Assembly (NCBI GenBank): GCA_030844895.1
Contig: CM061233.1
Location: 50,149,453 to 50,213,452, forward strand
Length of the DNA: 64,000 nucleotides
Origin: Ambrosia x helenae
Taxonomy: Eukaryota; Streptophyta; Magnoliopsida; Asterales; Asteraceae
Reading direction: 5' to 3'
The first letter of the stretch is position 1, and every line of letters begins with the position of its first letter. The notes beneath the pieces are model-generated. The model was given only the letters and a program-made list of their open reading frames with translations, ran no database searches and had not been told where the DNA came from. The translations under genes and the position numbers were made by a program. Positions 22,618-34,083 of this stretch are shown piece by piece.

Positions 22618-25434
22618 TGTCACACCCTCAAATTTCCACTGCGGGGTTTATACCGTGAGGCGCATGACATACCAGGATCCCATAGCCATAAGTCATATGA
22701 ACGAACTCTAAATGCCCAAACCATTTAGTTCGTTTTCAAAAACCAAGTTTAGTTAAGCTGCGGAAGCGTAAACCAAATTTAAACCTTTTAAAAACCATGC
22801 GCAAAACAACGCGCCCAAATTAAAACCATATGAAAGAAAATATAAAAGCATAATATGTAATTTAGGTGTATGCCCAAGACCCCAATTGCAGTGAAGTGTG
22901 CAGTGCTTTCTAATCCTGGCACCGGAAGCTAACTACCTGCAAAAGCATGTAAATCGTGGGTCAACAAACAATGTTGGTGAGTTCACTAAGTAAAGTAAAT
23001 GAGTATGTAAATGCGCTGGTTTCCAAAACCACGTAAACAAGTATTAAGTTGGTTCCAAGAACTGTGTAAACACTAGTTCATCGCATGTCAAGGGTAGTTA
23101 ACCCATTCATGATAACTAACACCGATATACCGAACTGCTGATGTACGTGTAGCCACAAATGTGAGCCGCATTCCTTACATCATTGCCTATCAACAATGAT
23201 AAAATCTGTTAAGTTATAGTTCACTCCCGCACTCCCCGAGCCGGTGTGAGGTTTGTCAGACCTAATAGCGCTATCAACTAATAACCCGCTTGCCATAACC
23301 CGACAACTCATTCGGTATGTGAAGGACTTACAGATGATAGAGTTGGTTTAGTTCATCAAGGACACAGTTTGCGAACTAGCAAAAACCGACCCACACAAGG
23401 ATCCATAGCATCCCAACCCGGGATGTGTAAGTAGTCCCAAACCGGACTAGAAAGTAGTAGTCCCAACCCGGACTAGAAAATAGTAGTCCCAACCCGGACT
23501 AGAAAAAGTTAAGTACGTTGTCTCAACCCGAGATGCATACTTTTGAGAAAAGAGTGGTGAAACTTACCTTAGGTTGCACGTGAATAATCTAAATTCCTCA
23601 AACAGAAATGAGCTACCGACTCCCTATTACAAATGTCACTAGGTGAGTATATGTGCATAATCAACACACCATACAACTTGTTTGTCCAAGACTTTTAAAG
23701 TTCAAACCGTGTAGTGACACCTAATGACTCTACATGCACAAGTAAGTCCTACGTATCCCGTTAGTGATCATATTGATTATTATCAGTTTTATACCTCATA
23801 CACATCTCATATAAGTATTCATGCAAGTTCATGTCAAATACATACCTACCATATAAGACTCTAAATAGTCACGTAAACATCCCTTACACAATCTGCGTTT
23901 TCAGGGCAGATTGTACGCTGTGAAAAACGAATTATTTAAAATACTTAACGAACGAATTAAACTCCCAAATTTTTACTGAATATTCATTGGGATTCATTTG
24001 ATAACCCATATTTTTGTTTTGACTCACAACCAAACACAAAAATTATTAAAATTCGTACAACACAGCTATGTGCAGAAACTTTCCACAGCAGGTCAGTTTA
24101 GTAGAAAAATTCCCAACAATAGTGTATTCACCCAAACGAGGTGAATCCAATTGGAAAAGCCAAGTGTTTCCAATGTTGACCAACTGTCCAAATTTCATAA
24201 CTTAACCCTTTGTAAATCTCGAGTTATGACCGTTTAAAGTTGACCCAATTTATAATTCTGAAAATCTAATATGACCTTTAATCAAACAAAATTCCAAAAG
24301 CCACTCAAAAGATGTCCAAATCTGATGGTTTTTCCCATTATGAAAACCTAAGACCATGTACAATATAATCATGCAAAGAAATCATCAAAACAATCACTCT
24401 AACATCGTGATATAGACCCTACAAAACACCCTAACGAATCTGTCAGAAATCAGAACTTTCATAACATGATACTCATGAACCCTAATCTCTCTCAATAACC
24501 TATAATCATGTAGTAAACCCATGTTATTACAATCAAATCCATGTTAACAGAATTACATCCCTAAATTCACATACCAAAAACCCTAATTATGATTACCAAC
24601 AACAATTCTCATCAACCTTTACAATAAACATTCAAGAATTCACATAAAACTCTATCATGCGATTTCAATTATATAGTTTTTAGGGTTTCTAAAACTTTTC
24701 AAGCATTATTAACTACCATACAATACGTAAAACTCATACCTTGCAATGCTAGAATCCTTAAAACCTCAAGATAGCACCCGATTCAACTTGAACTAGTGAA
24801 GGAAATTGTTGAAAGATTGAAATTGGAAGTGAGGGTGGGTGTTGTTGTTGTTCACGGCGCAAAACAAAGGGGATTAGGGTTTTTATTTTTTTTCTTTAAA
24901 TAATAACATAATAGAAGTTGGACCATGGGCCAAGGTTTCGGGTTTATGGGCCTTTTCTTGATAACGGATCCGTTAATAAGGTTCTAGCCCCGAAAATAGT
25001 TCCGATAATATTATTCATACTAACTTATATAAAAACTATGATTTTAATCATCTCATAACATATTAATCACATACTACTCACAGTGTGGACATAATTCGTA
25101 GAACTTACATACTGACTATTTAAGAAGTAATTCGCATAAACGTGTAATTCACATAAACATGTTAATTTATATTCATCATCATTCAATTGCACATATGATC
25201 ATGCATGCTTGACAAATCACCAACGTTCGGGATACAGGACTCGTGTGTGCATTGTGATGATAACTTTGCTTATTATAATGTAACATATGTTATTATCACA
25301 TAACATATGTTATTACCCTATAACATATAGGAAGACCTTCCTAACTAACCCTAGTCAAGTGTTTAGTCACGTATGCGCATGCAAGTTAACTAGAGTTTAG
25401 TTAAAGTAGGAACCTGAAAATGCGGGGTGTCACA
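22618..25434 (-). repeat. 3' LTR of the minus-strand chromovirus (2.8 kb)
   Basis: On the minus strand it starts TGTGACACCCCGC just after a GGGGATGA polypurine run and ends GGGTGTGACA. The terminal ~70 bases resemble 3240-3307 (CCTGGT-TGTCATGCGCCTC). No partner LTR remains, so a target duplication cannot be tested. Confidence 0.8.
23431..23506. repeat. ~26-bp tandem repeat, 3 copies, in the LTR
   Basis: Three successive copies of TAGTCCCAACCCGGACTAGA-type units (first copy AACCGG). Related looser copies lie on either side (CCCAACCCGGGATG, CTCAACCCGAGATG). The unit is partly self-complementary (AGTCC / GGACT). Confidence 0.8.
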
Positions 25435-25600
25435 TCATCCCCAAGTTGAAAAGAATTTCGTCCCGAAATTCAGCAAGTAAACAGTAAAGCCAGCTAGAAA
25501 AATGTGTGCTTGGTTCCCGGATGTCACATCATCCTCAAGTTGAAAGGAATTTCGCTCCGAAATTCACTTTGAAAGAGCTGTTTTATGTTCCGCATTTGAT
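25435..25600 (-). other. Duplicated polypurine-tract block (minus-strand element)
   Basis: On the minus strand the block CAACTTGGGGATGATGTGACA at the LTR start has an upstream copy CAACTTGAGGATGATGTGACA near 25530. Each follows a CGGAGCGAAATTC / CGGGACGAAATTC segment. The layout matches the duplication at 10985-11135. Confidence 0.7.
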
Positions 25601-25618
25601 CTATGTACAGTTTCAGGT

Positions 25619-26235
25619 TCAGTAAAGAGGTGTGGATAATTGAGCCGCATTTAATCCCTTGCGTTCCCACGTGTATTTCGGTCCTAGACGGGAATTCCAT
25701 CGCACCTTAACAGTCGGTATGATGCTCTGTCTGAGTTTCTTGACGCCCCGCTCAAGAATCTCCACCGGTTCTTCCACGAACCGTAGCTGATCGTCCACCT
25801 GGATATCCTCCAGTGGCACCACCAGTGTTGTATCCGATAAGCATTTCTATATATTCGATACGTGGTGTACATCGTGTACCCCATTAAGTTCATTAGGCAG
25901 GTTCAACCTGTAAGTTACTGGACCAATCCTTTCGACAATCTCGAATGGTCCAACGTATTGCGGGTTCAACTTTCCCCGTTTTCCAAAGCGTATCACTCCC
26001 TTCCAAGGTGACACCTTCAATAAAACCTTGTCCCCAACCTGGAACTCCAAAGGCTTCCTACGCTTATCAGCGTAGCTTTTCTGTCGATCACGAGCAGCAG
26101 CCATCCAGTTTCTAGTTTACACTATCTTCTTAGAAGTTTCGTGCACAAGTCCGGGAACTGTTAGCCGGCTATCCTCACCTTCAGTTCAGCAAATGGGAGA
26201 CCTACACTTGCGTCCATAAAGTGCCTCAAAAGGTG
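25619..26235 (-). pseudogene. pol: pol C-terminus: integrase tail and chromodomain-like end
   Basis: Fragments read AAARDRQKSYADKRRKPLEF, VGDKVLLKVSPWKGVIRFG and VRWNSRLGPKYTWER, closely following 10450-10900 of the plus-strand element. Frames change near 25840 and 26105. The upstream part continues at 31221 beyond the inserted LTR element. Confidence 0.85.
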
Positions 26236-27557
26236 TGTAACACCCCAACCGATGGCGGAAACATCGGGGTGCCACGTAGTGACGATTGTTCAGTAGCTCA
26301 TGGTGAATAATAAATATCATTAAATGATTTAAATAAATTACATACAATTGTTCTAAGAATTTGTACATCTCAAAATGAAAAATACTAGCTACACATCTTC
26401 AAGCATTAACTCAAATCTTCAAGCAAGTATAACCTGAAACATGTTAAGTTTGAAAATATTTTGGGTCAACAAAAGTTGGTGAGAATTACATAGGTTTGAA
26501 TGTTGAATAAAATTTGTACAATTCGAGTGTCATGGCAAGTCTAGTCCATATGTGAAAACTATACTACCCGGTAAATCGTGTGCATAATCAAACCTTGTGA
26601 CTAGAATATTGTGGTCCATCCCATACGCATATGGTTCACTCGTTTTTGTTGCGATAACAATCACCCACGCTACCTATGTAGGAGGTAACGTATCCGGGTG
26701 GGGTTGTCAGTCCAATAGATCTATCATTGTGTATCGTTAGCTTGTACGAAGTTAATGATTATGCTAGAATAATTGTGTTTACCATAGTAATGTTTAAGAC
26801 ATAATGCAACATAGAATAAACACATAGACACTTATGTTGAATTGTAATTTGATGTTGTAACATGTTTCACCCCAAATTAGTGAAATGGTAAAAGGGGCTA
26901 TGTAAACTCACCTTAGTTGCTTAATGAGTTCGTGAGTTTTATTGAGCGTGCAAACACTTAGTAATAATGCCTTGGAAAACTCGGAACGAGCTAGAGGAGA
27001 TAATGGTGGATGAAAACTTTAGTATGTGGGAGATGGGATAATAATGTTTTTTTTATTGAATGTTATAAAGAGTTAAATGGTAGGCTATTGTATTTATAGT
27101 GTAGAAATTGGAGTTGTAATTAGGGACTACTTTGACTAGGCTAGAATTTAGGAACAACTTTGACTTGACTAGAAGACCATATTTACTAACACTTTGACTT
27201 GACTTGACTAAGAGACTACGTTTGACTTTTCAGGTTTGACTAAGGGACCTTGAAAGGGTTTAAGTTTAATTGGTTTTAATTAACATCACAAAACACCAAA
27301 TGGTGTAGTGGTTTGTGTGGTGTGGTTAAGGCTTAGCCCGCCAGGGACTCGGGTTCGAATACTGGCTCAGGAAAACATTTTTTTAACGTTTTTAAATCAG
27401 AATTTTTAATAAAATCCAATTTAATATTGATTATAAGTCATTATTTAAACAAAAAAAATTAATAAAATGGATGGGAAAGATAATGTAAACATGAATCGGA
27501 TGAATAAACGAGGGAGTTCTATATATATATATATATATAAAATTGTGTGATGTTACA
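26236..27557 (-). repeat. 3' LTR of the non-autonomous element
   Basis: On the minus strand it starts TGTAACATCACACAATT and ends CATCGGTTGGGGTGTTACA. It carries a tRNA-like segment (27301-27371) and an AT dinucleotide run near 27522-27540. Confidence 0.92.
27301..27371 (+). repeat. tRNA-like segment in the LTR
   Basis: A box TGGTGTAGTGG and B box GGTTCGAATAC (one change from the consensus CC at the end) are spaced like a tRNA. It is antisense to the element. The copy at 30968-31039 has an intact B box. Confidence 0.55.
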
Positions 27558-29880
27558 GTCTCCCCTACTTTTAGGAACTTCGTCTCGAAGTTTATTAAAA
27601 ACACAGGGTTGAGGATGATTAAGTAGAAATTAAGTCAACTGGGGTTTGGAAAATTTGGGTTAAGGCACGACATGAATTTATAGGTAATAGAATAATCTGT
27701 TTTGAATAAAAAGGTTTGATATGTGTGAGTTTTAAGGGTTGGATTAGGTTCGTCTGAAATAGCAAGGAGAATAAGAATCTAGCAAAACACTAAACTTAAG
27801 TGTTAGGAAAGAAATGCATGAGTTGATTGACTATAGAAAGACTAAATGAACTACCAGGTAACTAGAGTTTATAATTGATTATCTACCGAAAACCTTGATA
27901 GAATTCCACACTACCTTAACGTACCTGTAAATTCATGATTACGTTCCGGACCGCAATCACCAATTTACCATACATTAGGGTTTTGTGTCCTTCTATGACT
28001 CTAAACACATATGTAAGTAATGCAAAATAACCTTGTGATTGAATCTTTGTATCAATGTGTCTAATAAATCTTTGTATCAAATTACATGTATGATGTATCC
28101 ATAAATGAGTCCAACTGTTGAGCAGGAAAAGACCTCTACCAGTCAGTGAGTAGGAACCTCTACCGATTGTTGAGCAGGTGCGATAGCCTCTACCAGTAGT
28201 TGAGCAGGTTATTAGAACCTCTACCGACTGTTGAGCAGGCATGATGACCTCTACCAATCGTTGAGCAGGTTGTTAGGTACTCTACTAACTGTTGAGCAAG
28301 TACTTCACCCTCTACCAGTTGTTTGATTAAGTGTAACAATTGTTTTTTATTTAACACATAAGTTGCAAGTTCGTAATATATACATGTAAGTAAGTTTGTA
28401 AATGCATCAAGTATAGCATGCGAGTTGTAATAGAGTTGTCCTAGGCAAGATTAATGACTCTAGGTGTGTTTATAGCAAATAGTTTATATTCCATGCTTTC
28501 AAGTATCATGAATAATCAAATGTTCAAGTAGATAATAAAATCCTCATGTATAACTAAGAATCAAGTTTGATGCAACGAACAATCAAGTTTTCAATAGTCT
28601 GATTATCATAGGGATCAAGTTCATGTTCCAGAAGGTGAAGAATATGAATTTAGTTCTTGAGAGGATGATGAAGAACTCAAAGCATCATCAAGGTTATGAA
28701 AGATAGTGAACGTGAAAATAGTTAATAAAGGGTTTATTTTATAGTAAGGAGATTATGTAGCAGTGTAAATCGTGGGGTTTGGATCAAAGGTTAGAATCTA
28801 GCGTATGAGAAAACATGATTGTGATAAATACCAGAAATTGTAAAAGTTCGAACAAGTTGAAAATAATTAGGTGGAAATGGAGATTAAATTTTGTTCATGA
28901 GGATGGAAAGATCTTATCATTTTTCTTTTTAAAACTGGTTTCTTATATAAAACGAAAGTTGCTAAATAGTACAAACTAAGTGGCTTTAGATCAGAATATG
29001 TTAGTTTAGTCGAAGATTTTAAACACGACGTTAGGTTTTATAGATCAAGGTGACATTATATCAAAAATCCTTTGTTATGCTAATGAATAAACATTTGGAT
29101 TTAGAAATTAAGTTTGAGGATATCTTATAACAAAAATATGTATTTTCCATGGTTTATAGGTGATGAAAATTTTGACAATATTAAGAAATCTTTAGTGTTG
29201 GGCTAGGGTCTACCCAGGTTATGAGGTTACAGTTTAGAAATATGTAACATGTTGAAAAATGAAATAATATGATTTGGGGAGGGTGTTAAAAATATTCAAA
29301 CATGTGGCTAAGATGGTAAGATGAAATGTGATTGTGAAATCCATATATGATTAGGAAATGGGATTGATTTAAGCTGTAAAATTTTGAGATTTTAGAGCTT
29401 AGTTTTAAGGAAAGTGAGTGTAATCATTTATTCATTAATTAAAACGAATAAACGAAAACGTTGACTTATCAAAGCTTATAGATTCTAATAACATAGTGAA
29501 GACATGCTTTAACCTATAAGTGAACACCCATCCCGAGAATTCCCAGGTAGGCATCCGAGTCCCTCGTCTGATTGGGATTTATGCGCAATGCCAGTCCTAG
29601 ACAGAAAACTCAGAATACAGGCGTTCACCATTCCAGATTGCACGTGTTCGTTATTAGAATATAGAGCTTCGACGAGATTTATAAGGTATTTTAGGTTAGG
29701 ATCTAAGAATTTTGTTCTAGTTATGGAGAGCAAACATCTTGTAGGGACTAAAGTAGGGATAAGAAGTAGGATAGAGGTAGAGAATAGAAACAAGTAGAGT
29801 TGCAAGTAAAAGGAGCAAGTACCGGTTATAATCCTATGGTTATAGACTAGATTATTTTTCTAATAACCTAATTCCCTATA
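27558..29880. other. Interior of the non-autonomous element, non-coding
   Basis: 2.3 kb without recognisable retrotransposon proteins. Short ORFs (27916-28257 and 29509-29805 on the minus strand) have no motif support. It holds a short tandem repeat at 28108-28325. Confidence 0.7.
28108..28325. repeat. ~33-bp degenerate tandem repeat, about 7 units
   Basis: Units have the core CCTCTACCnnnnGTTGAGCAGG, with variable 5-10-nt linkers. They are imperfect, so the array is not recent. Confidence 0.85.
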
Positions 29881-29898
29881 ACCATGGCTCTGATACCA
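29881..29898 (-). other. Primer binding site, tRNA-iMet type
   Basis: On the minus strand TGGTATCAGAGCCATGGT lies 3 nt after the LTR end. It is the exact PBS form of most plant LTR elements and proves the minus orientation. Confidence 0.92.
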
Positions 29899-29901
29899 AT
29901 C

Positions 29902-31220
29902 TGTAACACCCCAACCGATGGCGGAAACATCGGGGTGCCACGTAGTGACGATTGTTCAGTAGCTCATGGTGAATTATAAATTTCATTAAATGATTTAAAT
30001 AAATTACATACAATTGTTCTAAGAATTTGTACATCTCAAAATGAAAAATACTAGCTACACATCTTCAAGCATTAACTCAAATCTTCAAGCAAGTATAACC
30101 TGAAACATGTTAAGTTTGAAAATATTTTGGGTAAACAAAAGTTGGTGAGAATTACATAGGTTTGAATGTTGAATAAAATTTGTACAATTCGAGTGTCATG
30201 GCAAGTCTAGTCCATATGTGAAAACAATACTACCCGGTAAATCGTGTGCATAATCAAACCTTGTGACTAGAATATTGTGGTCCATCCCATACGCATATGG
30301 TTCACTCTTTTTTTGTTGCGATAACAATCACCCACGCTACCTATGTAGGAGGTAACGTATCCGGGTGGGGTTGTCAGTCCAATAGATCTATCATTGTGTA
30401 TCGTTGGCTTGTACGGAGTTAATGATTATGCTAGAATAATTGTGCTTACCATATTAATGTTTAGGACATAATGCAACATAGAATAAACACATAGACACTT
30501 ATGTTGAATTGTAATTTGATGTTGTAACATGTTTCACCCCAAATTAGTGAAATGGTAAAAGGGGCTATGTAAACTCACCTTAGGTGCTTAATGAGTTCGT
30601 GAGTTTTATTGAGCGTGCAAACACTTAGTAATAATGCCTTGGAAAACTCGGAACTAGCTAGAGGAGATAATGATGGATGACAACTTTAGTATGTGGGAGA
30701 TGGGATAATAATGTTTTTTTAATTGAATGTTATAAAGAGTTGAATGGTAGGCTATTGTATTTATAGTGTAGAAATTGGAGTTGTAATTAGGGACTACTTT
30801 GACTAGGCTAGAATTTAGGAACAACTTTGACTTGACTAGAAGACCATATTTACTAACACTTTGACTTGACTTGACTAAGAGACTACGTTTGACTTTTCAG
30901 GTTTGACTAAGGGACCTTGAAAGGGATTAAGTTTAATTGGTTTTAATTAACATCACAAAACACCAAATGGTGTAGTGGTTTGTGTGGTGTGGTTAAGGTT
31001 TAGCCCGCCAGGGACTCGGGTTCGAATCCTGGCTCAGGCAAACATTTTTTTAACGTTTTTAAATCAGAATTTTTAATAAAATCCAATTTAATATTGATTA
31101 TAAGTCATTATTTAAAAAAAAAAAAATTAATAAAATGGATGGGAAAGATAATGTAAACATGACTCTGATAAATAAACGAGGGAGTTCTATATATATATAA
31201 AAAAATTGTGTGATGTTACA
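29902..31220 (-). repeat. 5' LTR of the non-autonomous element
   Basis: Partner of 26236-27557 with scattered substitutions. It contains the tRNA-like segment 30968-31039 with consensus A and B boxes. Confidence 0.92.
30968..31039 (+). repeat. tRNA-like segment with intact A and B boxes
   Basis: TGGTGTAGTGG (A box) and GGTTCGAATCC (consensus B box) lie about 45 nt apart, with complementary acceptor-like ends not evident. It has the potential of an internal RNA polymerase III promoter, antisense to the element. Confidence 0.55.
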
Positions 31221-33510
31221 AGGCGCACACTGTATCGAAGTGTGGTAGCTGTTGTTATACGAGAATTCAATCAAAGGCAAGTGCTTATCCCAACTGTTGC
31301 CAAAATCCACCACGCACGCTCGTAGCAGATCTTCCAATGTTTGGATGGTACGTTACTCTGTCCATCCGTCTGTGGGTGATAGGCTGTGCTCAAATCTAAG
31401 CGAGTCCCCAAAGCGTTTTGGAGAGTAGTCCAAAAATGAGAAGTGAATCGCGCATCGCGATCAGATATAATAGAAGTAGGCACTCCATGCCTAGAGACTA
31501 TCTCCTTGACGTAGAGATTTGCTAGTTTCTCCAGCGAGTCCGTTTCCTTTATTGCCAAAAAGTGTGCCGTTTTGGTTAAACGATCCACGATAACCCAAAT
31601 CATGTTATGGCCCGTTGGCATTCTTGGAAGCTTTGTGATAAAACCCATAGGAATTCCGTCCCATTTCCACATAGGGATTTCTGGTTGCTGGAGTAGGCCT
31701 GAAGGTTTCTGATATTCAATCTTTAACCTTCGCACAAGTCAAGCACTTACTAACATAAGTGGCTATCTCAGCTTTCATATTTGGCCACCAGTAAAGAGTT
31801 TTAAGATCTTGGTACATCTTGTCCGAAACAGGATGTACCGAATATCGAGAGGTGTGAGCTTCATCGAGCACCAGTTGTCTGAGATTCCTAAAACGTGGTA
31901 TCCAGACTCGATTCATAAGTATTGAAGACCATCCGTCTTCAGTTCCAAGTGCTTATCAGCACCATGTAAAGTTTCAAGCCCGATGTTTTCTTCTTTCAAA
32001 GCCTCGCCCTGAGCTTCATGTATCATATCAGGAAGATTAGAATGTATAGTGAGTTGTAAAGCTCGCACCCGTTTGGGTTTCGTTTCCTTACGATTGAGGG
32101 CATCAGCTACTACATTATCTTTCCCTGGATGATATTTGATGGCATAGTCATAATCATTCAGAAGCTCGACCCATTGACGTTGTCGCATGTTCAGCTCCTT
32201 TTGATCGAATATGTGTTGGAGGCTCTTGTGGTCAGTGAAGATCGTACACTGCGTCCCATAGAGATAATGCCTCCAGATCTTCAGAGCAAAAACCACTACT
32301 CCCAGTTCCAAGTCATGGGTGGTGTAATTCTTCTCATGAACCTTTAATTGCCGTGAGGCATAAGCGATCACCTTATCATGCTGCATCAGCACACACCCTA
32401 GCCCTTGGATAGACACATCACAGTACACCACAAAGTCCTCTATACCCTCAGGTAATGATAGTATGGGTGCACTGCAAAGCTTTGCCTTTAACAATTGGAA
32501 AGCAGATTCTTGGGCATCTCTCCACTTGTAGGTAATACCCTTATGTGCTAGAGCAGTGAGGGTTGAGTGATCTTAGAGAATCCCTGATGAAACTGCGATA
32601 GTATACCGCAAGACCAAGAAACTGGCGCACCTCTGTCGGAGTCTTAGGAGCCTCCCACTTTTTAATAGCATCAATCTTGGCGGGATCAACATGTATTCCT
32701 GCCTCATTAACCACATGTCCAAGAAATTGGACTTCTCGAATCCAAAAGTCACATTAGAGAATTTTGTATACAACTGCTCATTTCTCAAGAGTTCCAAGAT
32801 CAGAAGCAGGTGTTGCTCGTGCTCTTCCCTGCTCTTGTAATAAATCAGTATGTCATCTATGAACACTATGACGAATTTGTCCAAATAGGGCTTGCACACC
32901 CGGTTCATTAGATCCATGAACACAGCTGGTGCATTCGTTAGCCCAAATGGCATCACCAAAAACTCATAATGCCCGTAACGAGTTCGAAAGGCTGTCTTCG
33001 CCACATCCTCCTCTCGGACTCTCAGCTGATGGTATCCTGACCTCAAGTCAATCTTAGAATAGAAACTTGAACCTTGAAGCTGATCAAATAAGTCATCAAT
33101 ACGAGGTAATGGTAGTGGTTCTTAACCGTTACTTTGTTCAACTCCCGATAATCAATACACATGCGGAAACTCCCATCCTTCTTCTTAACAAATAGAACTG
33201 GAGCTCCCCATGGCGAAGAACTAGGTCTAATAAAGCCCCTATCCAATAGCTCTTGGAGTTGGGTAGACAGTTCTTGAAGTTCGCCCGGTGCTAGGCAGTA
33301 TGGTGTGCGTGCAACTGGAACTGCTTCAGGTACAAGATCAATTTGAAACCCCGCTTGACGAACAGGTGGAAGTCTAGGTAGTTCCTCTGGAAACACCTGG
33401 GAATTCTCGGACTACTGGGATGTCCTCAATCTTAGTTTCAGTTTCAGCTCGAGTGTCAGATATGTTAGCCAAAATGGCTGGACAACCCTTACGAGTACAC
33501 TTCTGGGCTT
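31221..33510 (-). pseudogene. pol: pol of the minus-strand chromovirus: integrase, RNase H, RT
   Basis: In minus-strand order: RT fragments (33396-33043 with VKKKDGSFRMCIDYRELNK; 33046-32573 with the catalytic FIDDILIYY); RNase H (32494-31913 with YCDVS, where Val replaces the usual Ala, and YHPGKDNVVADAL); the integrase HHCC region (31916-31716); and the integrase core (31735-31271 with VDRLTK, SDRDARFTS and TDGQS). Frame changes occur near 33045, 32800, 32540, 31915, 31725 and 31340. It is clearly a dead copy. Confidence 0.9.
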
Positions 33511-33951
33511 TCAAAAAGGAGATGATGCCCACCATGGCACCACCACGATCACCCTGTATAGATAAAAGTTCTCCACTTGGGAGGGGATACGAATGATCTT
33601 CACCTGACAGAGAATTTCAGCATGTTGCTTGGACAACCAGTCCGTGCCAACCACGAGGTCAAAGCTACCTAAGGTGATAGGTAGGAGGTTGATAGCAAAC
33701 AATTGCCCATCCAATTCGAGCTTACAGTCACGATGTATATGGGTTACCTCAACAGGATTCCCATCAACCAGTTCTATAGAGTACTGGGTATCAAGAAGAG
33801 TAGGAACCACCCCTAATTGTTGGCTAAGTTTCGATGACACAAAACTATAGTCCGCACCAGTGTCATATAAAATAGAAGCAAGAGTGTCGTTTAAGGAGCA
33901 CGTACCCGTCATGACATTGTTATCAGTCCTAGCCTCCCCAGAGCCAATCAC
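33511..33951 (-). pseudogene. Retropepsin-like protease of the minus-strand chromovirus
   Basis: ILYDTGADYSFVS carries the D(T/S)GA active-site motif of retroviral-type aspartic proteases, and VVGTDWL is the conserved downstream segment. The frame is lost before the RT part near 33510-33400. Upstream 33952-34083 has the Asn/Gly-rich gag end (YKSFNNNN), and then the element stops at the tandem array. Confidence 0.85.
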
Positions 33952-34083
33952 GAATGCTCCCCATTGTTGGTGTTACCGTTGTGGTTATTGTTGTTGAAGG
34001 ACTTGTACCTCACCTTATCCCATGTTCTCTTGCTATCACCAAAAGTAGAAGATGAAGCACCATGCTTCGGAAAATTACCACGC

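Larger units (their letters stand above)
26236..31220 (-). mobile_element. Non-autonomous LTR element (LARD-like, TGTAACACC family)
   Basis: LTRs at 26236-27557 (1322 bp) and 29902-31220 (1319 bp) are near identical. On the minus strand the 5' LTR ends GGGTGTTACA, followed after 3 nt by an 18-nt tRNA-iMet PBS (29881-29898). The internal end AAAAGTAGGGGAGAC (about 27558-27572) is the polypurine tract. The 2.3-kb interior has no gag or pol. The target duplication is AGGTG left and AGGCG right; the single C-to-T difference fits decay of a CpG. It is inserted in the integrase region of the minus-strand chromovirus. It must depend on enzymes supplied by another element. Confidence 0.9.
22618..34083 (-). 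mobile_element. Second Ty3 chromovirus (Tekay/Del-like), minus strand, 5'-truncated
   Basis: It has a 3' LTR (22618-25434), polypurine block and pol fragments with chromodomain, integrase, RNase H, RT and protease in minus-strand order, then a few codons of the gag end. The 5' LTR and most of gag are missing, and the sequence switches to the tandem array at about 34084. A non-autonomous LTR element (26236-31220) is inserted in the integrase region. Many frameshifts and stops show it is older than the element at 623-13835. The LTR end resembles that element's LTR end. Confidence 0.88.

Noticed and set aside
27301..27371. Functional tRNA gene
   Set aside because: A and B boxes are present but no anticodon arm or paired acceptor stem could be built by eye, and every copy lies within an LTR.
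27916..28257. 113-aa ORF in the LARD interior
   Set aside because: It lies over the 33-bp tandem repeat and has no recognisable domain.
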